NCBI RefSeq assembly: GCF_000002425.4
Contig: NC_037254.1
Coordinates: forward strand, 765,476 to 829,475
Source of the DNA: Physcomitrium patens
Lineage: Eukaryota > Streptophyta > Bryopsida > Funariales > Funariaceae
Direction: 5' to 3'
Length of the DNA stretch: 64,000 bases
A program made the position numbers and the translations under genes. This document shows positions 1 to 11,640 of this stretch, in pieces; positions within the stretch are counted from its first letter, which is position 1; every line of letters begins with the position of its first letter. The notes beneath the pieces were generated by a model. The model was not told the DNA's origin. It searched no databases and worked only from the letters and a program-made list of their open reading frames with translations.

Positions 1-1933
1 AATTGAGTCTTTCTATTCAATATAATATCCTTGGATAATCCATGATATCAATAGATATTGTCTAAGAAAAATTTAGCTATTTCTTACATGTAATAGATTT
101 TGTATATGATACAAAATGCGCTATCTTAGTAAAATAATTTACTTTAATAAATATAAAATCATGTAAACCTGAGATTAGAAGATTTGTAATAAAGTCCATA
201 GAAAAAAAGAGACTATGATTGTTTCAAAATAAATATTGGCTAAAAACATCCATATGATTGATGAAAAGGAATTTTTGATCTTGAATAAATATTACATGAT
301 TATATAAAGTTTTTAATTGCCTTTCACGTTTGAGGCTACTAAAAATATCTAGATATTACTTCTAAAGCCTTCTTATATATGAAATATCTAATTGCTGGAA
401 AATCATGATAGACTTAAAGAATAAATAATCATGCTTTGCCTTCTAAAATGTATAAATGTTCCTTGAAATGGAGTAGATTATTCTTAAACTCAAACTTAGA
501 AGTATCATAAGACCTAAAAAAATTATTCTTAATATCATGAATAAGAAGATCAAAAGATATACTTGATTGAATTTGCTTAAGAAATGTTGAATTAAAAGTC
601 AATATTGATTTCATTACTTAAAGGTAAAAAATTTCTAGCTTGAAGAGAATCATTCTTTATTCATTAAAAGATGTATTTCTTTCTTTTGATATAAGATAAG
701 AACGTTTAGATAGGATGTCTTATAAACCTTATTATTTTTCAAATCAATAAATGATCTTGAAATCAAAACTTGATAATAGCATGCTTCAATAGACTTGGCA
801 ACAATTCAAAATATATGTCAACATGAAGTACTTAAGATTCTTGTGATTTGTATATATGGTGACTAGACTTAAGGTGCCTTCTAAATAATGATGCTATTTT
901 AAAAATTAATCCACAATTGTAAAAAGCTCATTGTTATAGATCTTATAGTTAAACTTCACTATTAAAAATTTCTTGAAATGAAAAGCTATTAGATGGAATT
1001 TTTCATCTGCTTTGATTTATGACAAAACAACACCTATAGCAAGATTTGATGAATCTATTACTATAAAGAATGTCTTAAAAAAATCAATGCAATACAAAAT
1101 TTGTATAGAAATAAATATTTTTTTAAGGCTTCTAAAGATGCTTCAATTTCCTTGCTCTATCCAAGTTTGTCTTTACATGTCAAATGTGTAAGAGGAGCCA
1201 CAACCTTGAAAAAAGTTCTTAATTAAGATTTGATAATAATTAAATTTTTTTAAAAAATATTGTATATATTTAATTGTTTTTAGAATCTTCCAATCTATAA
1301 TAATTTGAGCCTTCTTGAAATCCATCATAAAACCTTTGTTGGAAATAATATATCCTAGAAAGTTAATTTGAATAATGTGGAATATATACTTTTTTATCTC
1401 GGCATATAATTTTGCATCTTTAAGTTTTTGTAATATATAACAAATATAAAATTTATATTTTTTTACATTTTTAGATTAGATTAAAATATCATTTAAATAA
1501 TAGATGACAAAATCATCAAATTTTTTATAAAAAATGTCATTCATAAGATGTTAAAAAGCAGTTGGTATATTTATGAGTCTAAAAGACATGAAATTATATT
1601 TGAAAAGTCCATATCTAGTTTGAAAAGTAATTTTTTATTTATCTCTTTCTTTAATGTATATCAAATTGTATGCTCCTCATAGATCTATTTTTGTATAGAT
1701 CTTTACTAGATTCAGTTGATCAAGAAGTCTTAAAATCAAAGATAGAAGACACATATTCTTGATAGTGATCTTATTGAGTCATTGATAGTCTAGATATATC
1801 CAAAAAAATCTATCTTTTCTCTTTAAAAATAATATAAGAGCTTTTGCTAGAGATTTAAAATGGCGCATGAAGTTTTCAGCTAAATTTTCATAATTACACT
1901 CTTTAAGTATAACTAGCTTGTTTTGTGATAAGC
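1..1933 (-). pseudogene. CV1 chromovirus pol remnant (RT to integrase), 3' portion
   Basis: Reading leftward on the minus strand, this is a decayed Ty3/gypsy pol. The segment at 1779-1970 gives an RT N-terminal motif (ENLAENFMRHFKS, then a degraded version of ILFVKKKDGS), which matches the intact RT of the element at 27579-34113. Positions 1-400 match the integrase region at the right edge of the window (63830-64000), including the stretch before and after the second catalytic Asp. Stops and indels are dense throughout and the longest open stretch is about 60 codons, so it is dead. It continues beyond the left edge of the window. The RT is interrupted at 1934 by a solo LTR and resumes at 2474. 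Confidence 0.8.
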
Positions 1934-2473
1934 TGTCAAGGACATGAATCTCAAAGAAAGAAATCTTCAATATACTCTTGTATCAATCAAAAAAACTAAA
2001 AAAATCATTCAAAAATGATATAGTATTAAATTAAAATGACTATTACTAAAGACAAGAAGATTAGAAAGTCTTGAAATAAGATTAAAGACTAGAAATGTAT
2101 TGATAAGAGTGAAAAAGGCTTCACTCTTGTCTCTATATATAATCTCTAACTAAAATCTATATGGTGATATATTATATGACCTTCAATATGTATTGACTTT
2201 GGAAGATACATGTCTTAACTTATTAGACAAGTTTTTTATATGTAAGCTATATAGTTGGCTTATTCCACAAGCTAGTAACCTAAGTAATATGTAACTAACT
2301 TGTTGATCAAGTTTCTGGTCTATCAATTAACTACAAACATGTATAAAGTCAAAGCAATATCTATAAAGCTTCTGAGAAGCTTGTTTAGAAGATATTATGA
2401 AATCAATTTATTTTTACCTACTTCTACTTAATCATATAAGTAATTTTTGAGATAAATATATATGTCCATGACA
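1934..2473 (-). mobile_element. Solo LTR of family CV-B with perfect TSD TAAGC
   Basis: On the minus strand it begins TGTCATGGACAT and ends TCCTTGACA. The 5-bp duplication TAAGC is seen at 1929-1933 and 2474-2478. It carries the family's TATA box (complement of ctatatata near 2140) and the inverted repeat beside it. It splits the RT coding sequence of CV1, so it arrived after CV1. No internal sequence is present, so it is a solo LTR left by LTR-LTR recombination. Confidence 0.9.
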
Positions 2474-2926
2474 TAAGCTATAGATTGGTCCAAATAGTAA
2501 TTAAGCTCCTTGAAGATCAATGGAACAATGATAGAGATGATACTTTGAAAGAATATCTGCATTCTTTTTTCAAAAATATCTTAATAATATTGATAGTGGC
2601 TTAGAATGTTAGTTAAAAACTTTCTTCTAACAACACTAGGTGTGGCATATATAATAAAAATTGATCCTTCTTTTGCAACATGTATAAAAACTCTCTACCT
2701 ATCAATAATATTTTAGATGTATTGATCTTATGGATTTTTATTTATTTAAAAAAATCTTAGACTAAACTACAAGAAAAATCAAAATTACAAGAAATCCAAT
2801 TTTTTTGAAGATTATACTTTTTTAGTCATGATAATTGTAAAAGAATTGAGTTAAAAGGATATCTATTTATATTAAATATTTCTAAATTATTATGACTTCT
2901 AGTTGCTACTTATCAAAGAATACTTT
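2474..2926 (-). pseudogene. CV1 segment from protease C-terminus to start of RT
   Basis: Minus-strand translation gives degraded matches to the other chromovirus copies. Near 2480-2560 lies the stretch before RT that contains FGPIYSL. Near 2640-2690 lies the linker, and near 2790-2920 the protease C-terminal part, with LKKYNLQKNWIS resembling the Leu-Asp-Lys/Arg-Tyr-Asn segment of the intact protease. It is flanked by the solo LTR on one side and by the second gypsy element on the other, and has many stops. Confidence 0.65.
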
Positions 2927-3429
2927 TAAAATCAGACTAGACTATTTCAAAAATCTAAGATCCTTCTAAATCATAGCAACATAAAGCCTCATCACAAAAT
3001 ATGTTAAAATATACTAGAACAAAATTGAATGGAATTAAACAGAATAGGACATGAAAGACAAAACTGAGTAAATGGGAATAGAATAGAATAGATCTGAATA
3101 GAAAGATGTAGAACCAAATCTTATTAAGAGAAAGGATCCAAAGCCATATCTAACTAGATGCCTCAAAAGGCCCTAGCTAGTCCTATTTATACCTTATCCT
3201 ACTACCTTTGACTTTCTAGAATGTTTTTAGGTGGTGGACTCTACCTAAATAATTACCTTAAACTCATTTTTTAGAAGATTCTATAATAGGTCCCATCTAA
3301 ATAATCATTCTAAATTCTTTTTAGAATATTCTATGGTGGATCTTATCTAGTCTACTAACCTAATCCAAATTCTAGAAACTTCTATGGTTTTAATAATCTA
3401 TATAATTATCTTATGTATATCCTATTACA
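2927..3429 (-). repeat. 3' LTR of element E2
   Basis: It aligns end to end with 6794-7346, with shared phrases such as the segment reading tagtcctatttatacc on the plus strand. On the minus strand it starts TGTAATAGG. The 'cctatttatacc' segment is a candidate promoter region. It is about 50 bp shorter than its partner and visibly diverged, so the insertion is old. Confidence 0.85.
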
Positions 3430-6400
3430 ATTAATTCTCCTCTATTAATACGAAACATCCTCGTTTTTGCTTGCAATGGTATCTCCAAATTATTTCTTGA
3501 CAATGAATGAGATTTAGTATAGGTTCTCACCTTGCATCATGAATAGGATAATCTTTCGAAAGATCTTTGTACTAAAGTTGTGGACATCCACTACCATGAC
3601 AAAGATAGTGATGCTCCAAAATGTCGTCTACTTCATATTCTTGTTGGTCATCAATTACAACTGGTGGTGGTCGTAGTTGGTGATGATCTAAAAAGCACTT
3701 TGATTCGATATGAAATTCTTTCAATTACAAAACATGGAAGATTGGATGAATCTAAATATGTGGCAGAAGCTCGAGGTGGTATGTGATATCAGATATCATT
3801 GCAAAAATGTAGAAAGGTCCAAGCCATTGAGGTATTAGTTTACATATTTGAATTGATGTAGCAAAGGAGAAATTGGCATTGGAGAATAATACCTAATCAC
3901 TCTCCTAGAAGGTCTTGTATTGCCAATCATTATCCACATACTACTTCTATTGATTCTATGCAGTAAAGAGGTGGTGTCGTGCCTCTTATAAGATCATTAT
4001 AAGATGTTGTATAAATTCCTTTGTTGTCAGATTATTAGTATCGATAAGATGATAAAGAATTGCTGGCATAATTGGATGCTGATTGATATTAAAAAAAATG
4101 GTGAATGATCAATACTTGCTTGAATACTATCATTGTAAGAAAATTCCAAAGACATCAAGTATTCATCCCAATCATTATAATGAACTACTACAAATGTTTG
4201 CAGCATGTCTTCCAAAGTTTGATTTGGATGCTCTGTTTGTCTTTTTTTTGGGAATGGAAGATTATAGACACGGCAAGTCGTGTGCCTAATAGCTTGAATA
4301 AGGCTTGCCAAAAACTTCCAGTGAAGTATGGATCACGATCTGAAACGATGATACAAGGTAATCCATGGTGATGAAAGATGGTATCAAAGAAGACTTGTAC
4401 AAGCATTGAAGCATCAATATCCAAGCGTATCACGACCAAGTGAAGTTGCTTTGAGAGTCAATCTAAAAAGATGGCAACCACAATATGATTATGAGGCATC
4501 TGTGGTAAACATGTAATGAGATTCATAGTCACTTGCTCTCAACGTGCCATAGGTAGGAAAATTGGCTATAATAGTTTAGGAGACGCTACATTGTATACTT
4601 TATTACATTGATATGACTTGTAAGAGCATACAAAGGCTCTAACATCACAATCCTAACTTGCCTAAAATCATGTCCTTAAGATCCATTCTAGAGTCTTCTC
4701 TTGTCCTAGATGTCTAGATATTGGGATGTCATGTTCTTCCTAAAGTATGCACGTCTAGAGCTTAGTATTGTTGAGTACATAAATTTACTTCTTGAAATAA
4801 AATAAGCCATCATTAAGAGTGTAATCTTGATATTGTATATCGCCTATTATGAGCTGATTGCTAAACATCTTAAAATAAGCATCTACATGTATAGCTTCTT
4901 TCCATTTTGTCTCTTTGGTTAGATTTAAAATGATACTATTAATGGTAGCGACTACTGCCTTGTCTCACGATTTGTCCTTCAAATTTGGTCTTCACAATAA
5001 GATGTCTAACACAATATGTTTTTACCCTTGCTTATACTTAAGCTGGATAATAAAAAACTACAATTATTTTTTTCAATGAGAATACTGTAATTTCATATTT
5101 TCTAGATATAAATCATGTAGTAAGGATTGATGGTCAATCCGAACAATCATTGGTTTTTCCAATAGATAGTGTTGCCACACCTTTGTGGTATGTATAATTA
5201 TTAATTATTCTTGATCATGTATAGAATAATTGTACTCTATCCTTCTAAGCTTACATGATTCATATGCCATAGGTTGAAGATCCCTACCAAAGTCTTGTTG
5301 AAGGATCTTTCCAATTGCAAAGTCAAAAGTATCAATATCAAGCATATAAAGAAGATTAGGATCATATGATTGCAATATTGGAGCAATAATGAGTGCCTCC
5401 TTCAATTAATCAAAGGCATTTTGCTACTCTAATTTTTATTCAAATGAGGCACCCTTTTCTAATAGATTTGTTAATAAGGTAGCAATGTAAATAAATTTCC
5501 GAATAAAACGATGATAGTATCTAGTAAGGCCTAAAAATGAGTAAAATTTAGAAGCATCCTAAGGAGTTGACTAATCCACCACTGCTTTGATCTTATCTTG
5601 TTCCATATGTATGCCTTTGGAGGACATCACATGTTCCAAAAATGTGACTTTTGACTTTCAAAGTTCACATTTTGTTTGCTTATAATAGAAGCGACTATCT
5701 TCTAGCCAATACAATACTTCTCATAAGTGTTGCTCATGCTCTTTAGGATTTTACTATATACAAGGATATCATCAATGAATACAATTATATACTTATTTTA
5801 AAGATCTCAAAATAATCTATTCATCTAACTCATGAAAGAAGCTGGAGCATTGGTGAGGCCAAAGGATAAAATCAACTATTTGAAATGTCCATAGTATGTA
5901 CAAAATGCTATCTTTTTCACATCTTCTTTTGCAATAGGTGTTTTCCAATAGCCACTTCAAAGATCTAATTTACTAAAGATAAATACATCTTAAAGTTGGT
6001 CAAGAAGATCATCTACATGTAGAAGTGGATATGTATTTTTAATAGTCTGCTTATTGAGGCCTCGATAGTTGATGCAAAGGTAAAATCTATCATCTTTTTG
6101 GGATGCAAAGAATAAAAGTGCTTCTCATGGTGATGTACTTTCTCGAATCAGACATTTCTCTAAAACTTTAACTAATATCTTTCGTAATTCTTTAAATTCT
6201 TTTGGTACTAGGTAATAAATTGGTCAACTTATTGGTTTGGTTCGAGGCAATAGTTCTATTTGAAAGAAGGCACCTCAATCAAGAGATATGCCAATAAGTA
6301 GATTGGTTGAAAAGACATCCTTATATTTTCGTATGAGTTGTTCTGCCCATTCTATTCCTTCGACTGTCTTTTCCACCACCAACACAAGGTTTGAAATTAC

Positions 6401-6781
6401 CATATATATCAATTACTCATGTTGCATTTGCTTCTTCATAAAGCTTGTCCATACAAATAAGTCTTTAATTGTAGATTGTCTTTTTTTTTTTCACTTGATG
6501 CAAAGGTACAAAGTATCACCTTGTGTCTTCCATTTTTAAAAGTGATTCTCTTTGCAAAGTAGCTATCTGGCCTAAGAAATGTTGTATTTGAGCCTCCATC
6601 TCGGATTGCTTTGCCATATCTTTAATACTGTAATTTTTCTACTAGACTCCACTATTGTAATGCCTTTTCACCTCCTAATTGACTTTTTTAGAGTAGCTTG
6701 TAGTAGCCTCAACACAATACCCAATGTGACCACAACAATTGACCTTAGACTCGCTACTAGAAGTAAATAGTTTAACACTCA
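3430..6781 (-). pseudogene. E2 pol remnant: RT, RNase H and integrase fragments
   Basis: On the minus strand, 5800-6130 gives RT-like fragments. The segment 5205-5405 reads as an RNase H start with LLYMLDIDTFDFAIGKIL, where the family has an ETDASDFAIGAVL-type motif. The segment 4188-4439 reads as the integrase core with GLPCIIVSDRDPYFTGSFWQ, which contains the second catalytic Asp. Frames are broken by many stops and shifts. Gag and protease were not found. The RT start region is near 6130-6200, next to the primer site, which shows that the 5' internal region is deleted. Confidence 0.75.
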
Positions 6782-6793
6782 CTCTGATACCAA
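6782..6793 (-). other. Primer binding site of E2 (initiator tRNA-Met type)
   Basis: The minus-strand sequence TTGGTATCAGAG lies directly against the 5' LTR end at 6794. This is the standard plant retrotransposon primer site for initiator methionine tRNA. It contrasts with the self-complementary primer sites of the chromoviruses in the same window. Confidence 0.85.
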
Positions 6794-7346
6794 TGAAATA
6801 GGACTAGACTATTTCAAAAATCCAAGATCCTTTTAAATCATAGTAATGTAAAGCTTCATCACAAAATAGGACAAAACATATTAGAACAAAATTGAATGGA
6901 ATTAAATAGAATAAGATATGAAAGATAAAATCAAGAAAATAGAAACAGAATAAAACAGATCTAAATAGAAAGATGTAAAACCAAATTTTACTAAGAGAAA
7001 GGATCCATAGCCATACCTGACCAGATGTCCTAAAAGATCTTGACCAGTCCTATTTATACCTTGTCCTACTATCCTAGACTTTCTAAAATGTTCCTAGATA
7101 GTGGATCCTATTTACATAATCACCTTAAATTTCTTTTTTAAAAGGTTCCATAGTAGATTCTACCTAGATAACCACCTTAAGTCTTTTCTAAAAAGTTCCA
7201 TGGTAGGTCCCATTTAAATAATCGTCTTAAGTTCTTTTTAGAATATTCTTTAATAGATTCTACTTAATCCACTAATTTAACTCCAATTCTAAAAATTTCC
7301 ATAGTTCTAACTATATATATAATTATCTTATCTATATTGTATTACA
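6794..7346 (-). repeat. 5' LTR of element E2
   Basis: It is homologous over its length to 2927-3429. Its inner end TGAAATAGG (plus strand) abuts the primer site and its outer end abuts the target duplication ACTTT. It is the upstream LTR in the minus-strand sense. Confidence 0.85.
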
Positions 7347-7351
7347 ACTTT

Positions 7352-8905
7352 TATATATAATATTTCCAAAAAAAATGAATAACTATCTATTATTTTATAT
7401 TTATAGGTTTTATTTTTTAAATTAAAGATAGATCTTGTTTTATGACAAAGACTTCATTTATAAAATATGCTAAAGCTCTTGAATCTAACAAGGCTAAGGC
7501 TTTATAATTTTTTGGTTTTGAACAAATTTCTATTATGAAATAATATGAAATATTTGAAGAAAGAATAATACTTTTATTAGATATTATATAAGATTTCAAC
7601 CACATAGTTCTTATTGTAATTGAAAAAACTTATTTTTCAATTCATTGTCCTCTTTGGCAACCATACTCCTTATTTTGTGAATGCATTGTTTCTTTGAATA
7701 ATATTAAGCAGTATACTTGGATTCTCCACAATATAGGCACAAATCTTCTTGACAATAAAAAGTCTTTTTTTGCTCAAAAATAAATTTAAATCATACCATA
7801 TCAATTTTTATAGGCTTTGGCCTAAACAAATAAGCTTCCAAAAACCAGAAGGTATTTTCATGGCTTAATTTGTACATCTCCAACCTTATCTTTGTTCTTG
7901 ACATCTTTCAAAGAATTGATTGTTGCATGCAATGGCTTAAGTAATAAATTGCTACAATAAATCTATTCTCAATATTGTCAATAATAAATCTTTGATATTA
8001 TTTTTTAATCCATATTAAAATTGATTGATAAGAACTTTATCATTTTAATTCTTGTCACAAGTAAGATTTTGGCATTTAGCAGCATATGTAGTAGTTAAAC
8101 ATAATGTTTATCAAAAAAAGTTTAGCTTGGTCTTTCCTATCCTTTTTGTAATCACTTTTTCCAAATATAATCATAAATACTTTCAAGAATGAATTCAAAA
8201 TATAGAATAATTGTGAATATTTTTTCATCAAATGTGTAAACAAAAAAATGGTACTCTCATAGAAAATTACTTCTATGAATCCAACTTGAATAAATCCATT
8301 TGAATATTGAAAAAGATGCAACCTTAAATAGAACTTTATTTGTTGTAAAAACCCTCAAAACATTTTTTTTATTCCATCACACTTTTCTAATATACTTATT
8401 CTTGTCTCTCTTATATTTGCAATAGCAAGACTCTTCAAATTCAGTTATAAACTTAATCTACTTGCTTCTCTTCATTGCATAATTTCTTAGTGTAGACTTT
8501 AAACTTCATTGTTGATTTCTTTCATGGAAGTAGAAATAGTACCTCCATGATTTATATTAGAAATATGTAAAATTTGTACTCTAAGAGTGTTGATAAGCTT
8601 GTGAAGATTTATAATAGTTATAAATCTATTCTCACTTCTACCAAGAGTAGCATCCATAATATTTCTTTCTATAGATAATTCAAATAAATTCAAAAAATTA
8701 AATTAGAAGAGAGTAATCTGCAACCTTTAGTATTAAGTAAATATTTCTAGAAAGAGGAATAATTGACCTTCTTTAAAGAAAAAAATACAATGTTAAAAAA
8801 CTATAAGTTAGTTTAAAGGTGGATAGTTTGCAACCTTCAAGAATACAATAATAAAAGTCGAATAATCTATTCATTTCTAGAACAAAATAAGAACAATAAA
8901 TTAGG
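7352..8905 (-). pseudogene. CV1 gag, protease start and leader remnant
   Basis: The segment 7417-7605 reads KALALLDSRALAYFINEVFV, the degraded active-site region of a retroviral-type protease (DSG changed to DSR). The segment 8076-8321 reads QYSNGFIQVGFIEVIF, matching the gag of the intact element (PNGFTQVAFIGTL). From about 8700 to 8905 the sequence resembles the repeated leader of the intact element (the motif 'gtaatctgcaacc' at 8711 and 'gatagtttgcaacc' near 8823). Multiple stops make it non-functional. Confidence 0.75.
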
Positions 8906-8916
8906 ACTCTTGTCAA
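8906..8916 (-). other. Self-complementary primer site of CV1
   Basis: The plus strand reads actcttgtcaa, followed by 'ac' and then the LTR edge. On the minus strand this is LTR, GT, TTGACAAGAGT. The 11-mer is the exact complement of the predicted transcript start of this LTR family (see 61566-61576). That is the position and length expected for Tf1-type self-priming. The LTR attached here has itself decayed at the matching start, so the pairing is judged against better preserved family members. Confidence 0.75.
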
Positions 8917-8918
8917 AC

Positions 8919-9344
8919 TGTAAAAGATATGAATTTTAAAGAAAGAAAATCCAATATACTCTTGTGTCACTTAAAAAGATTAGAAAGTCATTCAAAGTTG
9001 GTAATATATTGAACTAGAATGGCTCTTACCAAATACTAGAAGACTAAAAACTAAAAAAGTATTAAAAAGAATAAAAAAGACTTTACTCTTGTCTCTATAT
9101 ATACTATCTAACTAAGAAATATGTAGCAATATTCTATGTAACTACCAATACATGTTGACTTTGTAAGACATATGTCCTAACTTATAAGACAAGTTTTTTA
9201 TATGTGTACCACATAGTTAGCTTGTTCCACAAGCTATCAACACATGTGACATATAGCTAACTTGTTGATCAAATTTTTAACCTATTAATCAACTATAAAT
9301 ACATGTAAAGTCAAAGTTACTTCTATAAAGCTTCTAAAATGTGT

Positions 9345-9379
<35 letters not shown>

Positions 9380-9459
9380 ATTATAAAATAAATCTATTTT
9401 TACTTACTTCTACCTAATTATATATGTAATTATTGGAATAAATATATATATCTATGAAA
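8919..9459 (-). repeat. 5' LTR of CV1 (family CV-B)
   Basis: It aligns with the solo LTR at 1934-2473 and with 61391-61951. It has the TATA segment (complement of ctatatatac near 9095) and a homopolymer T expansion at about 9342-9375. Both ends are decayed (TGTAAAAGA at the inner edge, CTATGAAA at the outer edge). Confidence 0.8.
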
Positions 9460-9488
9460 ATAGATTGAAAACTTAGTTTTCAATAATT

Positions 9489-10125
9489 TTGCCAATTTTG
9501 AGTGAAAATGAACTATTCAATAAGGAATTATTGCTGCTAAAAGATCAATATCAAGGTTGGAGAAGGATGACAACCGATATTCAAGAAATCAAAGAGATTT
9601 TTCTTCCAATTATTAAGTTGGATTTTTCTTTAAATTTATGTATGTATTTTTTTTTTTTTTTTTTTTTTTCAATTAGATTCCAATGTGTGTAAGTATATGA
9701 ATAAGATCAATGGTTTAATCAATAGTTATTGAGCTTATAACATTGCCAAAGGATTGATTATAATTTATTAGGTTTTGACTAGGATTTTAAATAGGATTCT
9801 AAGATAACTTTAAGATTTTACTAAGATTTATTAAATTTTATTAGAATAAATTTAGAAAATTATTATAGTTTTTTAGAATTTTATTAACATTTATTTTAAA
9901 TTTATTAAAGTTTCTTTAGAATTTATTAATAATTTTTTTAATGTTCTTTATGATTTTTGGTGTTTTTTTTTAATTATTTATTGATTCTTTTAAGGTTCAA
10001 TTAATTCTTTTTTTAAATTTTTTATTTTGATTATTAAATTCTTTATTTGTTGCAAATATAATTTACCTTCCACAACCAAATTTCAACTGCATTCACAAGT
10101 TAGTTTTCACATAACATAGCATTGT
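9489..10125 (+). repeat. 3' fragment of an LTR2-family LTR
   Basis: It shares order and wording with 46380-47201 and 23680-24531: the 'caaggttggagaagga' segment, the 'gatcaatggtttaatcaatagttattgag' segment, a run of 'ttaggattt'-like words, and the terminal 'ttaccttccacaaccaaat ... cattcacaagt' segment. The 5' half is missing. A poly-T run of about 22 nt lies at 9648-9669. Confidence 0.6.
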
Positions 10126-11640
10126 GATAGGATATCAAATAATAGATAATTCTAAGAACATTTTAAAAACTCTCAACTTATTTTTAGATCCAAATATTTA
10201 TTGTATTAATGTGCCTATGAAAAAAATTATTTCAAATTATTATTAAATAATATAAAGTTGGATTTAAAAAAATGTATCATAGTATTAAGGTTTTTATTGT
10301 AATTCTAAGTAAAAATTAAGTTTTTTAATTTTCAAATAATAATTATAAAATATAAATTCTAAGATATATTTAATAGTAATAAAAATAAATAAGATTTATA
10401 ATAGAAGATAAATTATTTGAGTAAAAAAAAATAATATAATCAAATAGAAAAATCTAACTAAAGAATATTTTAAAAAATTCTTTGCAATCATAATATAAAT
10501 CTAAGAAAAAATAAGAATCAATTATTGAAAGAAGTCAACTCACTTGTTTAAACAAAAATGATGTAAATCTAAGAATTAATATAACCAAAAATATATAAAT
10601 GTAAGAATTATAAAAAATTTATATAAAAATTAAACATGAAACCTAAGATTAAACTAAATATATTCAAAGATTGACCAAGTAATATAAGAAAAAGATATAA
10701 AACATCCAAAATTATATCTCTTAAATTATTTAATATATACAAAAGTACCACATGAAAATTACAAAAGATAAAAAATTCTTCAAATATTTATTTATAAAAA
10801 TATAATTAAATTAAATTAAGTAGTTAAATTTGATATTATAAAATATATACACATATTTATTAATTAGACCAATTAAAAAATAAAATAAAAAAACTATATA
10901 AAAAAATATTTTTAAAATCAAACAAAAAGTCCATGTAATGGTAATAGCAAAATTAAAATATAATTTTTTTAATAAAATCTATTAGTCTTATAATATCAAA
11001 ACTAAAGATTTTGATTTCTTTTAATAAGAATTTTTAAAAGATATAATTATGTTCTTTTATAAAGTTAAGTTTAAATATGAATATGCTATATTAAGAAAAT
11101 TTTGACCAAAAATTTCTTTATAGTTTAAAATTAAATAGTTTAAAATATATTTAACAAAGAAGAAAATAATTTGTCTTAGTTAATTATATTTGCCAACATA
11201 GATTGGATTTTAAGTTGCAAGACCTAGACTAGAATTTTTTAAGTAGTATTTAATATTATAAAAGTTTTATAGTTTTAAAATATACATAAAGATTTGAAAC
11301 ATTCAATATTTTTAGTATTTAATATGATATTCTTTTTATGTAATATCTTTAATAGTTAGATAATTAAAAAATAATAGAAATAAGTAAAAATATATCAAAT
11401 AGATTATGTTTTTATCAAAAAACTTTAATAATTTTTTTAGACATAGATTAGATCTTTAGATTCTATTAAATACATGATTATTAAAATATATTTTGTATAA
11501 TTTTTACTTTTAGAGAACTATATTAGGAAGAATCTATAGCTTAATGCTTAAATTATAAGTTTTGTGGTTCTTAAGAAACTTCTACAAGGCCTTCTTAGTA
11601 GCTAATACATAGGGAGGCAAGACTATGACCATTTTTATTG
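10126..11640. other. AT-rich spacer, no gene seen
   Basis: This is extremely AT-rich sequence with short A/T homopolymers. I see no ORF with recognisable content, no LTR edges and no repeated unit. It is probably decayed transposon sequence or intergenic spacer. Confidence 0.6.

Larger units (their letters stand above)
2927..7346 (-). mobile_element. Ty3/gypsy element E2, internally shrunken, TSD ACTTT
   Basis: Two direct LTRs (2927-3429 and 6794-7346) bound an internal region with degraded pol. The 5-bp duplication ACTTT occurs at 2922-2926 and 7347-7351. Just inside the 5' LTR (minus sense) is TTGGTATCAGAG, the usual plant initiator-tRNA-Met primer site. A purine-rich stretch (complement of 3435-3443) precedes the 3' LTR. 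At 4.4 kb it is short for a full gypsy element, and I found no gag, so it is deleted internally. It is inserted in the protease region of CV1, because CV1 reading continues on both sides. Confidence 0.9.

Noticed and set aside
3580-4371. Plus-strand ORFs over the E2 integrase
   Set aside because: The minus strand has clear integrase motifs here. The plus-strand frames are shadows.
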